A program made the position numbers and the translations under genes. Positions 11,292 to 24,650 of a stretch of 64,000 nucleotides of DNA are shown piece by piece (the first letter of the stretch is position 1; the number at the start of each line of letters is the position of its first letter). The DNA is from Dryococelus australis (Eukaryota; Arthropoda; Insecta; Phasmatodea; Phasmatidae), in assembly GCA_029891345.1 (NCBI GenBank), contig CM056993.1, positions 108,739,800-108,803,799 on the forward strand. Reading direction: 5' to 3'. The notes under the pieces were generated by a model that ran no database searches, had not been told where the DNA came from, and saw only the letters and a program-made list of their open reading frames with translations.

Positions 11292-13208
11292 TGCACATTT
11301 TTAAATTTATTTTTTAAAGTATATTTATTGGGGCACTGAAAGATTTCTCCATTTACTTTGTCCAAGAAAAGTAAATTCATAGCTGAAGATATTTTTGTTT
11401 GCTCTACATCACAGTTTCATAGTATGATATAATGAATGTTAACTTTCACCACTCTTGCCCCTTCACAGTATGTGAAAGTACAAGGAAGCTAGTGCAATAA
11501 AGCTGTGAGTTTATAGGTTGTTTTATGACATTTTTACTGCATTTGCCAATGTGTGCTGTGCACTTGCACTATTTTAATTTTGAAATTTTTAGCATGCACT
11601 GAAAGCTTTGTGCAATATGCAAGATCATTTTATAAGAAAACTGCATAAAATGTATGTGTTTTATAAAACTACACACTAAACTACATACTAAACAATGAAA
11701 GATGATAATCTTGAAGTTTTTTAAAAGCAAAAGTTTTTTCTTCATTCACTTATTTTACTCTGAAGTATACAAGTTGTAGAAATTGTAAAAATGGCATATA
11801 ATAATTTTAAATTAAGGAATCCCAGTATATGAATAGCCCTAAGTACGATTTGTACTTTTAGAATTATGTACGTTTAGAATTTGTTACCATTAGGTATTGA
11901 ATATTGTGTATACTGCACAATTGCTGCATTACAAACAGTTTAGCCAGCTTTCTGTAAATTACAAGTATTTTTTATAATTCTTGCTTCTCAAGTATCTGAT
12001 AATATTCTTTTTTCTCCACAAGCTTGCTTCTGTTGCATTTCATCTTTTACTCCCTTAGGTCATTCAAGTTTGTTGGCCAGTAATGGTAAAAATGCAGTAC
12101 TTCACGCAATGGTCTCGAGATTGATTTCAAAAGGATAAATGTTTTATGTATATCAGACAAAAACAGATTGTTTGTAAGAATTGTATCAATTCAGTGACAC
12201 CTTCGCATAAAAAAATTTAAGGGTAAAATTTAAAATGGATGGACTTTATTCAGTTTATCTATCTACTTGTAAATCTATGCTTGGAAACATTACACACCAG
12301 GAAAGAGAAGCATTGTTCATAACTTTTCATGTTGGATTCTTATAGAAACCATATTTAAATTTTCCCAAAGCTATTATACAGAATGTTTTGCTTGCTCTCT
12401 GCCTCTGATGTTTACTCATAAATTTCAAACTACAGGTCGCAATGTAATGTAATATAATGTACTACGGATATACCTCGATGTATGATAAGCATGGCGACAT
12501 CATTGGAGATGGCACTAGTATCTCCAGTCCTTGCTTGGGTATGCATATGCATCTGAAAAATTCTGCTGCTAAATGCCACTCATATGGATATCTGATACCC
12601 GATAGTGGTTAGTGTTTGTTCGGGTATAGTATGGGTCAGTACTCGGTGGAGCAGGTTGTATTTAAATGAAAACAAAATTTTGTGTAGTATTAAAGGTTGT
12701 ATAAAATGACAAAATCAAGTACTGTAGAAAACTTCATTCTGAGATAGAAATAATGTCTAATTGTTCCAACTTTTTGATTGTGTTTTGGGGAGTTGCACAC
12801 TAGTGAATTGATTTAAACTTGAAAAGCATGAAAGGTATGTTGTTTACAATAAAAATAAGTTCCTTCAAGTAATTTAAGACTCATATATAGTTAAGTTGCC
12901 CTACATCATACTGCATAAGCCAGACAAAATGCATTTTATAATATGAATTTATTATGTTTGGCTATCAGATATTTTGGATGTATTTTCGGTTTGCTAATGA
13001 AAAATTCAAAAGACTGTAAATCTGTCAAATCTGTATTTACTGTAAATATTTATGTAAAAAATCCTAGCTATGTGATTTATATAACAGTTACTTTGTGACC
13101 CCTTCGTTCAGTTGGCTCTTTGCATCAAAGGCACGTAGCTGATTCTCGATACTCACTCGGTTTCTGGATCATGAAAGTGCTGGGGACCCCGTTGGAACCA
13201 GCAAGCCA
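11292..13208. other. AT-rich non-coding stretch
   Basis: Nothing firm. A slightly GC-richer patch at about 12430-12650 has no long open frame. A tRNA-like or SINE origin for 13090-13170 was considered but no convincing A and B boxes are present. Confidence 0.4.
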
Positions 13209-13586
13209 TCAGCATGACTGCGTAGGGCTTCCGAAAATCGGGGAAGGTTCCACTTCAGGTGGTTGATCTATCAATGTTGGTAACTTGAGGTTGGGAAATG
13301 TGGCAGAGTACATATTTAAGATGCTGTAGCTGCTAAGTTGCTTCTCCTTCATCTGGGAGAGTCCAGATATCTCCTTGTCCAAGTAGTGGCGAGGAAGGTA
13401 GTTGGGTCTGCCATAGCTGTTGCTAGCTGCCCTCAGTGAGATCCTGTGTGCATGATTGGGGTGTCCAGAGCTGTTGACATGTGGCCTTGTCCTGCAGGTG
13501 ACACTTGGCAACATGGCATAAGAATTGATTGTGGTAAGGGTCCCATGTCCTGCTGGTGTAGCTGCAAACCCAGCATTTGTGAAGTC
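13209..13586 (-). CDS. Unassigned 125-codon open frame
   Basis: One minus-strand frame is open from a TAA at 13587-13589 to a stop at 13209. The peptide has polar and Pro-rich segments (SSYSILNMYSATFPN, then PPEVEPSPIFGSP). It lies in an isolated GC-rich island of about 600 bp in AT-rich DNA, which is how exons and dead retroelements both look here. There is no intron-like splice pair framing it. I see no reliable domain. The overlapping frames at 13423-13670 on both strands are taken as shadows. Confidence 0.25.
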   Translation of the reverse strand, partial: DFTNAGFAATPAGHGTLTTINSYAMLPSVTCRTRPHVNSSGHPNHAHRISLRAASNSYGRPNYLPRHYLDKEISGLSQMKEKQLSSYSILNMYSATFPNLKLPTLIDQPPEVEPSPIFGSPTQSC

Positions 13587-13689
13587 TTAGTAACTGCGGG
13601 ACAGTTCTGGCAGACATGCCTCCTAGGTTCCCAGTCCCCGACTAACACTCTGATGTCATTGGTGCTTTAGACATGTGACATGTCATTCT

Positions 13690-16600
13690 TCACTCTATAT
13701 GGGGCTGCCTCATATGTTGCCAATCAACCATTCCCATTTTCATTAATCAGGTGCAGTTAGGAAAATGGGATAAGGAGGGAGGAGAGAGATAGAGAGAAAA
13801 AGTTGTAATTTGTATAACAAACAGATGTTCATTAAATCAGTTATCAAAAATGCTTGTAAATATAAATGCTAGTAAGTGTTTGTAGCACACAACTGGAATG
13901 GCCTAAATTGAAGGGTTTTTTTTTTTTTGCAAGACATACTCTTATTGATTTTTATAAACATTAAATAAGTAAATTCTAGCTAAATATGTTACAGTGTTAC
14001 ATTCGTTTTTTTCATTTTTAATATAAATAGTCTTTTTTTTGAGAATTTTGGTAGTGTTTGTGCTACTTTTTAATAGGTTGTAGACGTTGTACAGTCAGTT
14101 ACAGTCCTCCATTAGTTGCCACGGTACTTCTACACTAAGGAGAAATTCTTCAGTCCACCTAGAGATATTACTATGAGCTGGGATTGTTTTACGTTGGCTC
14201 CTCCATTTGTAAGTGGTTCAGTGAGGTCTACTGTGCTGTTTCCCAATGGTCTTGCGTTGCTATGGTATCTGGTGGGCTTTTGGGATGGGATATGCTTAGC
14301 ACGGTTTATTCTCTGGTCATTCCAACTTTACCATTGGCTAATTTCTTTAAAGTTTCTCATGTGCCTGAATGTGACCATAGCTGTCAATCCAAACGGTCAT
14401 TCGTTCAAAGGCTTCATGTTCGTGTGTGAGGCAGCATGACTGGAGATGGTTTACACCCATTGTCTGGTATAACTTGATTTGTAAGCCCACAAATAATTTT
14501 AACAACAGTATAATATTTTGGAGTCCTGATATATGTATATGTTCTATATATAGCTGCAGGACATACAATACAATTTGTAACATTTTCTTAGTTGTAATGT
14601 GCTGGTGATCTTGCATGGCAGTATGTAGATGCCTGTGTTATTCTGCTAAGAGGAATAAATAAATATGTTAAGTGTGAGTGGCTAAAGGGGTGGAAGATGT
14701 ATTTTTGCTGTCTTACAACAGGTGGCTGTAATGGAGAAGTATTCAAACTTAAACAGCTTGAGTATTCAGTACTGTTGCTCATCTTTTGGTAATTTCAGTT
14801 GACTAGTGGGTAAAATAGAGACTTATTAAGATATTAATAGTAGTGGCCAGCATTAAAGAGCTTAAGAGCACATACATACACATCTAGTTTTCTGTAAATC
14901 ATTTCTGTGTAAAATTTTGATGGTTTTTACTTTTTTTTTAGAGTCAGTATTGTTATTATTCCATATGTACTCCTCATGAATGTCCGGCAGTTTTATTCTG
15001 AAAGCTGTGATGTTGCAATGCTGTAATATGCACAGTGGGTTTGTGGTCTATTCTTGGACTATCTGAGCTTACGCACAACAAATGACATTGCTCCTTATGG
15101 CAATTTTAACCATTGAAGGCAAGCACATGTCACTGTGTGCTCACCTCTTTTTTCCTTGTTAATGCGGTTCCACTATTTGACTCTTGGCAGCAGCACTAAC
15201 TTACGAAGCAAGTTAGCACCCCGGCAGCTACCCACTAGATGTCAGCATATTTGAAGATGTGCTTTGGCTGGCAAGAAGCATATTAATGCTTAACAGTTAA
15301 TGAACCTTCCAGATGAAAATAAAATGAATCCAAGTTTATTGCACTTAAATGCAAAGGAGTATTAAATAAAAAGTTTTTGTTGTTGTAAAATATAAAATAG
15401 TTTTTTAATAATGGATAATACCTGTGAGAGAGTGTTGTTGTTGTTGTTTTGGGTTTTTTTTTTTGCTGCAAAAATAATTATTCTTATTGAAGAATAGCAT
15501 CCCTTTATTTTAAAATTCCTGTGTGCTGACTTGAATAAGGAAAGGTGAGTTATTTTTTTCAAGCCATACAATGGTTCTATTCAAATAATTCTAGCAGATA
15601 GAAAACTGAAGAAAAGTTAAATATTAAAAGTTTATGTACCTATTAGTTACATTTAAAAATTAATATAGTAAGAAGACACAAAAGTTTATATTCAGACATT
15701 CATGAAAATAGGTAAGTACAGTAGCGTCAGGTTTCAAGACTCACACTCAAGTAAAAAAAAATATCTTATACACATTTATTTGAACCATTAGAAAATGTGC
15801 TGAGAGATTAATTTGCTCAGCTGTGAAAGTTGTATTAAAAGTGTAATGATACATACTGAGGTTTGGTGTGTGTTGTATCTTTTATGCAAACAGGCTAATA
15901 ATTGGCAATTGTTTGAAATTGGAATAAAAAAGTCTGTAGGAAAAAATCACTTTCAATGTGGTCGTTCAGTCTAAAAGTATACACTCATCTAAATTTTGTT
16001 GCGACTGTCAAATTAGAATAATCTCGTGCCCTATAAAATTTTAAAGGCAAATTGTGAACACCCATTAATTGACATCACCGGCTACCTCTGGAATACAAGA
16101 AGTCACTAAATAATTGTACCTAAGTATGAAGCTAGCCACAAGTTGTTTAGAATAAATTAAATGTGTAGTTCTGTCTAACACAAACTCAGCCAGCTAGGAA
16201 AATAGTTAGTGTTTGTCTTTATGTGGAGGGATATCACATATAGAGAGACTTCATTGCTTCCAGTGTCTGTATGCTGACAGTGTTGCAATAATTCACATCC
16301 TTGTGACAAATGTTAAAAATTTAAAATGCAGCGTACTTACACTATTGCACTGACATGTGTCATAACAATCCATGGCCACATGTCATGTTACATAAATATT
16401 TTCTGTAAGATTTTTGACAGAGTCGTGTTAAAAATAGTACAAACCATTGCATAAGTCGTTGTGTTATACTTAATAATGCCAAATATGCTTACTCTTAACA
16501 TACTAATGCTTACTGGTTTAAAAAGTATCATAGCTAGATAGATTACCTTTATCTAAGGTGTCATCTTATTTGTCAGAAAATACATATTATTGTCCCTTTG

Positions 16601-16850
16601 CAGTTACTTCCAACTTGTCTGAAGCGCTGCTAAATTTCTGCTTCCAGGATATTCCTCTGCCTCATACTAATTAAGCTTATAGAAGTGTAGAGAATTACAC
16701 CAAAGGGACAGCGCACCGCATTCGTCCACACTCAGTGTGACGTGTACCCGGTTAGACTGATAGGCACATTGGTCGAGGATTTTTCCGCTAGACCAAAAGC
16801 AGGGTAATTGGCTCTTGTTAAAAGGCGGGAGGCGAGGAGTGTTGGCTACA
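13690..16850. other. Mostly AT-rich non-coding stretch
   Basis: A GC-richer island at about 14100-14480 is open on both strands (107 codons on +, 14116-14439) but shows no recognisable domain or splice context. The rest is AT-rich with short homopolymers (T runs near 13918, G/T run near 15450). No gene is supported. Confidence 0.4.
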
Positions 16851-16851
16851 A

Positions 16852-18350
16852 TTATACTGTCGTCTTGGGTGTTGTGGTTGATATGGGTTTCACCCAGTAG
16901 TGGGGAGCTCGATTCACTCCGAAGGGGGGATTCCAGTTGTAGGCTTCACAGCTCCAGAAGTTAGTATTTGCCCAGCCGTACCCTGCCTCAGTATGATTTA
17001 ACAGCCCTCTTACCACAGGGTGGCACGATGGATGAATGCACAAGCAAGGCAACAAATTTATTACAAGGACCGGAGCAGGCGCGACTGCTTGGTGTTTAAG
17101 TTGGGTGGTGCTGTCCCGTTCCACCTGCCTTTCCTTCGTGGGATGAGGTAGTGCACTCAACTGTTTGACGGCAAGGAACACTGCGTTTTGTTCCCTAAGC
17201 TTTTTGCAGTGCCTCATCTGGTAGGGCAGAGAGTCGATGCTTACAATATATGGGATGCACCATAACGAGGAACAACCTTTGAGTGTATGTCCGGTTTTGG
17301 CTTGCTGACACAGGCTCGGTAATAGTCTTCACTGATCTCCCACGCTATGTGGGCTGATCAGAGACGGGGAGCTGTGGGTCACCAATGCCTCCACTGGATG
17401 TGCGTTCATACACGAATGAGTGGCAGGACTCAAGTTACAGTTACCCCAGCACTAACAGTGCTCTGGTGTAAAGAAGTAACCTGGGATTGTTGCCCCTCCT
17501 TGAATAAAGGTGTTGCTAGTGGTTGTGGCTTCTTTGTTCCTCTCTGCCAGCACTAGACAGTGCTCTGACAGTTGGAAAGCAACAGATGGCCGTCTAATGG
17601 GTGTGTGAGAAAACTGACGGGCTCCTGAAGGGCACCTGTAGTAAAAGCTAATTTGGTTATATAAACAGTCCCAGTTCCTGTTAGTGGTGCACGTCATAAA
17701 CTGTTCTAGCAGACGAACAGTATGAATCTGTATGAAAGAAAAGCTGAACTATAGGAAACAAACTATGTTTATTGAGGAGTCAATAAACATGTGACGCGTG
17801 CTACCTCCTACCAAATAGTAGTGTTCTGAAGGAAACTACGCTGGCCAGGTGTAGGCGACCTGGTTCTAGGTTGTAAAGGGGAAAGTTAAATCTAGACAGT
17901 AAAATATATATACTATTAAACTGTTCTATTAAAGATATCTAGAGGAGACAAAGTGAATTTAATACGTTTTGGTGAGTGTGTTCGCTGGTTGTCGGGTTGA
18001 CTGATCGTCGATGGTGAAGTAGCCGCTGGGGACGTACTCAAAGCTTGGAATTTCTCTGTAGGTTCCAGCACTAGGCAATGCTCGGGGATTTCGTGAGAGA
18101 AGAAACAAGAATGACTGTCCGAGCCCGGCAGTGTCTGGGCGTATACAGGTGAAGCTTGTAGGCTGCCGGTGCGGCTGTGGGAGAGGGCGAATCTTCCTGC
18201 CCTGGTTGGTGTGGGGTGAAAAACTGGGTCAGCTTGTAGTCGTGTTTCTGCCTTTGTGCATCTTTGGAGCGTGCTCAGCCTTGCCGAGGTCCCGGGCAGC
18301 TTGTAGGCTCTTAGCGCAGTAGGGTGGGCGGTGTGCCTGCTGGGTCGCAT
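16852..18350 (-). mobile_element. Hairpin-motif LTR-like element, copy D
   Basis: Read on the minus strand this region aligns with copies A and B. It has a poly(A)-site block (gtaggaggtagcacgcgtcacatgtttatt, then aataaa near 17785) matching taggaggtagtgcgacac...tgtttatttcc in copy B. It carries the ~25-nt hairpin motif three times, at 18064-18086, 17546-17568 and 17445-17466. The order and spacing (about 290, 225 and 110 bp) match those of copy A (about 275, 260-285 and 110 bp). No TATA box is seen at the position expected. Frames at 18350-17916 and 17217-16852 are open but not recognisably conserved, so this copy is probably dead. Confidence 0.6.
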
Positions 18351-20141
18351 AACCTTCAGGAGACGAGAATTCGCTTATAAGTTCATGTTGCCTGGTAGAG
18401 TAGGCAGCCGAGAATTCATGTTTAATATTCTCTATAGTTGTTTCTTACGTCTGTAGCAGTGGAAGTAGGAACCTTAGCAATGAGTCGTAATCATTGTTAA
18501 TTAGTAGTAGGAGCAGCACGCATCAAGTGTAACCGTGTTTTGCTTAAGGACTATTTATTACTGGGCATCACCAATAAACCTATTTTCTCCCTGTTTATAT
18601 TCATATTAATTATAAATGAAATATTATAGCTTATAAGTAAAATATAATTAGAATTTCAAGGTAACCATAAATACAGCATTTTATGTCAAAAAAGGCATAA
18701 CATGTTTGTGATGCATGTGAGATTTAGTAAACAATCAGACACGTTATACATGGAGTGATTTTTCAAAGGTTTGATTCAAAAAGTGTGAAGAAACAGAGAA
18801 TATACTATATACATTGAAACACGGACAATCACACTGCTTTCGATTATTTCAAATGTGTAAGTTTTATTGCTGATGTATCATCAAAACACCAACAAACTCC
18901 TCCCGAGTTATTTTAATAAATTATATAGTTGAAAAAGAATGTTTTAAATTCATGCACGTTTTCAATCCAGACCTGATATTGCGTGCTACAATTTGTTGTT
19001 GATTGAAGTTTCAGTACAGAATAGTAAGTTGAGGTAGCATGAAAATATTTCTTGGCTCATTCAATGTTTTGTGTGGAAGTCAGAAAGCATCAATGTAAAG
19101 GATGTTATGAAGTGAAGACTAAGGTTTGTCAAAATATGTTACCGTATTCTGCCATTCTTTATTATCTTGTAGATAAAAGGAATGTTGAGTTTCAAAAGCA
19201 TTCCTTTGTATAGTAAAATCAAAGTACTGTTAGTTTTGAAGTGTATCGTTCACATCCCTGGCCTGTGTAATATCATTAAATACATATTTAGTATAAAGTA
19301 TTTTTCTTTCTATCTGCAATTTAGTAGTGTGCCCCATTAATCTGGAGAGTGCAGAATAAACGTTACATATCAAGTTGCTCAAATCATTTTGTGCATATAA
19401 TTCATGGTATTTATTCTAGTATTAATTTGTTTAATGTTCCAGTAGGTATTTAATTTGATTTTTATAATTGACTGTAATGGTGCAACTTCAAGAAATGTCT
19501 TATATTTAATGCAGTGTATAGGCACACATTTGGCGAGCTATTTTAAACACTTCAATATACTGCACACCACTTTTTTGTCCAATTATTTGTAACCATAATC
19601 ACTGCCATAATTGTTAATTAGTGGTTGGGTGAGATAATTTTTTTTGGGTTTGCAGTATTGACAATAGAATATTACAAATAGAATAATAGCTTTGATGTAA
19701 AACCTACATGTATGGCACACTCATGACTGTGCTTTCGATTGTGCGTATTCCACAACCATTTTGTTTTGTGTAATGCTGTGGAGCATTAATGTGTGCAGGT
19801 GTTGCAACACGTGACATTGTGGAGTGAGATCACTCTTATAAGCATATAAGCATGTATTTTGTGCTTTGTAGTGTTTATGAAGCTGTGGCAGTGAATGCAA
19901 ATGCTCATTATGGTTGAAGTAAAACAACTGCCTATGGAGCACTGCACCCAATTATACAACATAAAGAACTCTTAAAAAAGTAGTACAGATAAGATAAAAA
20001 TTGTCATAAAATTGTGATTTATGCTGTATATGACAGAAGAATGTATATATTTTGCACCATTATAAAAATTCTACTAAAATATACTTTTAAAATGTAAAAA
20101 AAATGATTTAAATAGTCTGTATTTTTAACAAAATTTGAGCT
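18351..20141. other. AT-rich non-coding stretch
   Basis: No gene, repeat pair or structured element was recognised. Sequence is AT-rich with scattered short open frames of the length expected by chance. Confidence 0.45.
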
Positions 20142-20429
20142 CATTCAAGGACAATGAAAAGTACACCATTGAAAACAATTCTCAACTATTTTGATACTGT
20201 AAAATATTTACTGAGATCATGTGAAAATAAAATCATAGTAATAATTTTTTCATTTATAAAAATCAGTAATTTTGGTATTTTGTGTTTTTATAAAAAATAT
20301 ATTTTTTTACGGTGTTGTGGCTGCAAAAAAATGCAAAACTTCAAATTAAAAATGTTTTAAGTCGCTTAAAATTCAAGGACAACGAAAAGTACACCATTGA
20401 AAACAATTCTCAACTATATTGATACTGTA
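20142..20429 (+). repeat. Direct repeat pair of about 60 bp
   Basis: The block attcaaggacaatgaaaagt...gatactgta at 20142-20201 recurs at 20371-20429 with about two substitutions, 229 bp apart. The spacer is AT-rich and unrelated to the repeat. This looks like a recent local duplication or two terminal direct repeats of a small insertion. Short open frames starting in each copy are by-products. Confidence 0.75.
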
Positions 20430-21330
20430 CAGCAACAGTTATATTATAGGATGTTTGCTTTGCACATGTTTTACAGTCTCGCGTCTTTCGTGGTCCACTC
20501 TGCAATTGCACCATTTGTAAAACACAACTTTATTAGACACGTACAATCCTTTGGATTTAAATTTTGTTGCCCGCAACTCAGGAGTAGCCTTAAATTTTGG
20601 CATTACAGTTCAGATGAAGAGACAGGTCTGAATAACTTTAATAAGGCAGAAACTGCTTCAAAAACGTAAGCAGTAATAATTACCCAGTATATTTGCGCTG
20701 GCATAATGTGAAAATGTCTCTTGTTATTTTGTGGGGGTTATTTTAGCACAGAAACAAACTGTAAACGCTACTTGATGGCCACGTAGTATCTGTACAGCCA
20801 GTAAAACATATTTTATTTATTTACTTTTGACAGTCATTATATTTAATAATCATATGGCTACTCATTTTTATCTATTATATTTAAAGTTTGTTCCTTAAAT
20901 GAAATTCTCACTTAATTTCCCTGCCTACAAAACATTTATGACAGAAAATTTGTATTATGTTGCAATGTTTCCAAATATTCATCACACAATTACTATTCCA
21001 CAGATGGTAATGTGACTTGAGAAAGCGAAACCATGGCAACATATTACACAAAATGGCGTCTATCAATGTGCATTTATGGTGCGGCAGTGGGCATGCAAAC
21101 TACATAAACTTTCTTTCTCCTGTACAGCAGCATAGTTATTTTCTTATGTACGGCACCTATGGCCAAACTCTATCATGTTTACATTTTGCGCATGCAGGAT
21201 GAAAATTGATTTGTGTATGAAGGTGAGTGAAGAAATTATTGCAGGAGTGAAAAGCTAAGTCATTTTTTTTGCAAAAATGTGTGCCCTATATATGCCAAAA
21301 TCACATTTGAACCATTTTCACAAGAAAATA

Positions 21331-21450
21331 GAGTTGTTCCGATACCAAGTTTTCCGATACAGATATCCCGATACCATTGCCGATACCCCAATACCAATAT
21401 TGGTGAAGTATCGGCCGATACCAATACTTAGTGTTGATATCAGGACAATT
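21331..21450. mobile_element. CCGATACC-rich transposon end, hAT-like
   Basis: The sequence gttgttccgatacc followed by repeated ccgatacc, gccgatacc and tcggccgatacc units is characteristic of the sub-terminal repeats seen at ends of many animal hAT-type elements. No transposase frame or second end was found, so this is probably a fragment or a MITE. Confidence 0.4.
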
Positions 21451-24400
21451 CTACAAGAAATGTCAGTTTTCGCATCGTTATGTTATAAAAACTACATTTC
21501 TCATTTTTTCACGAATTTTCACCTAAAAATTATTACATTATTTTTTTCCATCTCTAGATAATGTATCGTATAAATTTTATAGTTAACTTTATTTCCATCA
21601 GTTTCAGCCATAAATGTTTGTGACAAATGGATGCACATAAAAATAATTATAAAAATAATTTCCTAGATTATTATTATAATTTTATACACACAATCCTAGT
21701 AAACATTATAACGATATTCCATGATGAATATTTTCTTGCAAATTCTGCTTTCTGAGACATCCAGAATGGAAATGCGCCTAAATTTAGTTAAAAATACAGA
21801 CTATTTTAATCAATTACTTTTTTACATTTAAAAAGTTTATTTTAGTAAAATATTTTAAAATGTTGAAAAATATGTACATTCATCTTTCATACACAGCATA
21901 TATCACACTTTTCTGACAATTTTTATGTTGTCTATACTACTTTTTTATGAGTTCTTCACCTTGTATAGTCAGGTGCAGTGCTCCATAGACAATTACTTTA
22001 CTTCAACCTTAAATGCTATGACTGACTCTTGAGCATTGTAACATCACAGTGTGTCATGTGTCATGTAGATCACCTCAGTAGTGTGTCTGTGTAGTTTCTG
22101 GTTTTGCTCTTTTGTTATATAATACATGCTTGTGGAGTAAAGCTCTGGAATTGGCACAGTGGTTGAGTGTCTCATCAGTCATCAAGGTGTACTGTTATTT
22201 AGAAACTTAAACTTACATATTTATGTAGTGAAATGTTTAAAACATGCCACTACTACACAATTAGGCAGTTTAGCAATAAAGCAGATGTGGTTGTGCATTA
22301 TAGTAAAATATTTTCCAGTGCTATTGATAGTTCCAAAACATTTTTTAAAATTTGGATGGTGGTGGTTTAGTCCTTATATAAAATAAACAGTATAAATGTA
22401 AACAAACCCAGCTGCAGACTGCAAACAGTCAAGGATGATTATGTATTATGATTAGTATGAATCACAGTGTGTATGTACTTCATCTCTCATTGTTTGCATC
22501 CTTATTAGTTGATGTTGAATATGTGGTTATCTACTTCAGCAATTATCACTAAATTTTAAAAACACTTTATTTTCAAAATTGTCTTTGGTTGGTGGCAGTG
22601 CAGCTATGGAATGTGCAGTGTGTGTTGAAATATAGTAATATGCTTTGTATGCTTAAAACCTGTAGAGCAGTTTCAAGTATGTTTTAATATGAATGTTAGT
22701 GATAACCACTTTATCAACTGATACATGAATGTAACAAATATTGTACAGTATTTGTCTGTAGGATTTAAGCTTGCAAGCTGTTAAGAAATAGAAACAAATT
22801 AATGTTATGGTTATTTTCAAAAAAAGATTTCCCATTGATATTGTGACTTTTTTTAATGATGCATCATGTCTGTATTGTTTTAATGCATGACCAAAATGCT
22901 TGTATTTCATAACATTTTTTGCCAAAATATATTTTCTTGACAAGCATTCATTAAATTTATAAAAACCAAATATGCACACACGTGCCCTTGACCATGTATG
23001 CATATGCATCAAACATATAAGGATGATTTCATAACCCATTATTTCTAAGGAATGTATGCAAACCTTTTTATTTATAATATTAGAAAAACTCTAGAAAAAG
23101 TTTAGATGAAGAAAGTTATTTTAGCTATCTCAAAAAATTAACCAATTTGTTTTAAGGATTTGGAGGTTTAAATTAAGCTGTTGACGAAGTTTCGCAGACA
23201 TATGAAGTTTGTTGCCTTGTTTCATGAACATCTTTCATTTGTGACAGTGTCCACCGATTATGTACAATTTGTTAAAAGGTCCACATGCATGTAATTTTTG
23301 CAGCCTGAGCATTTCAAAATTTTCACCAGACTTTAAATTTAAATTGTAAATGACTCCTAAAATGTTACGTACCTATTTCTTTTGTATTGCCATAGAATCA
23401 TGTGAACATCATATAATGTTTTATTTTTTGGCTACTACTTCCAGAATCACATGTAAACGTAGCAGTGCAGTTTCATGTAAGGCAATGCTGCCATGTTGGC
23501 CACATGTTTTGAAGACTCTTTTGACCTTGACATATCCATAATTGGTATGGTATGGCAAAATATTGCATTCAAAAGTGTAAGATGTTTTCACAAACAGTTA
23601 TTTTGTTCATTCAAAAATGTTAATATTAATTTTATATTTGTACCATTGTGGTATTTGACTACACATGTGGTAATTGCTGGAGTTAATACAAGTGAAATTG
23701 TTAACCACATTGTAAAAAAATATGTTTGCTTTGTATTTGACTTTGTTTATTTTTAAGATATTCACATAGATATTTGCGCTCAGATTATTGGAGGATTGTA
23801 TTACCTAAGGAAATTTTATTGGCAGCTAGATGTAAATATTATTGTTTTTTAGTGAATAATAAGAAGTTATTTGTAAAATATGTTTAAGTGTTTGTTAAAA
23901 AATGTGTGATCTTGAAGAGAGAATCAGATAAATATTTTAAGTTACTTGTTTTTAATTACTGATACAACATGCAAGATATATAAATATTAAGAAATATTTT
24001 GCAGATTTGCTTTCAGTTTGTGTTCTTGAATCTGTCATAGAGATTGTGAAAACAATGTGTTCACTGTTCTTGCCAGAATATGTACAATTTGTTACTGTAT
24101 ACTATTTTAAAAATCATAAAGAAAATCATTGAGAGTAAGTCTGTTGGTAATCCAGGGCTGACTCAACTGTACAGAAGTTTAGTGGCTATATGTTACTGGC
24201 AAATTAACTCGTAGGAATGAAATAATACAGAATGGGGTCATTTATCACGTACAAAGAAGACTTTTTAAAACTAGGTACAGTTTTGCAGGGAACATAATAC
24301 ATACAGAATTTTGGGATCTACAGGAAATGGTTCATGTTGGTTAAATGGTAGCTTGTTGAAGTATACACCAGTCACAACTGTGGAATGGATTATTTCCATC

Positions 24401-24650
24401 ATCTTCAGTTAAGTTTTGTTGTGCAATAAAGTCGGTCAAGATGGTGAAAGTCTATAACAAAAGATTCTGCATTGGACATCACCTAAAAACATGAGATTGA
24501 GACTAGGTTGCAGTATAGTCCTGATTTGTCCCCTAGAACTTTTTGTGGGTAAAATTAAAAAGCCTGCACAATTTATTGTTTTATTTAACAACATTATTAT
24601 AACTAAAGTCCTGAAATTTGCTTAGTAGCTGTACTAAATGGTCTCTCCTC
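21451..24650. other. AT-rich non-coding stretch
   Basis: No gene supported. The 128-codon minus frame at 22653-23039 and others are low-complexity AT readings without domain or splice context. Confidence 0.45.

Noticed and set aside
14116-14439. 107-codon + frame with hydrophobic stretches
   Set aside because: Hydrophobic runs suggested a membrane protein, but the opposite strand is also largely open and no family pattern is visible.
17445-18086. Three short ccagcacta...tgctc repeats first read as a local minisatellite in copy D
   Set aside because: They recur at equivalent positions in copies A, B and C, so they are part of a dispersed element and not a local array.
20397-20669. 90-codon + frame ending near a gtaagc donor-like site
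   Set aside because: It begins inside the second direct repeat; no partner exon or family found.
22653-23039. 128-codon minus frame
   Set aside because: AT-rich, aromatic and Lys-rich chance translation, no acceptor or donor, no domain.
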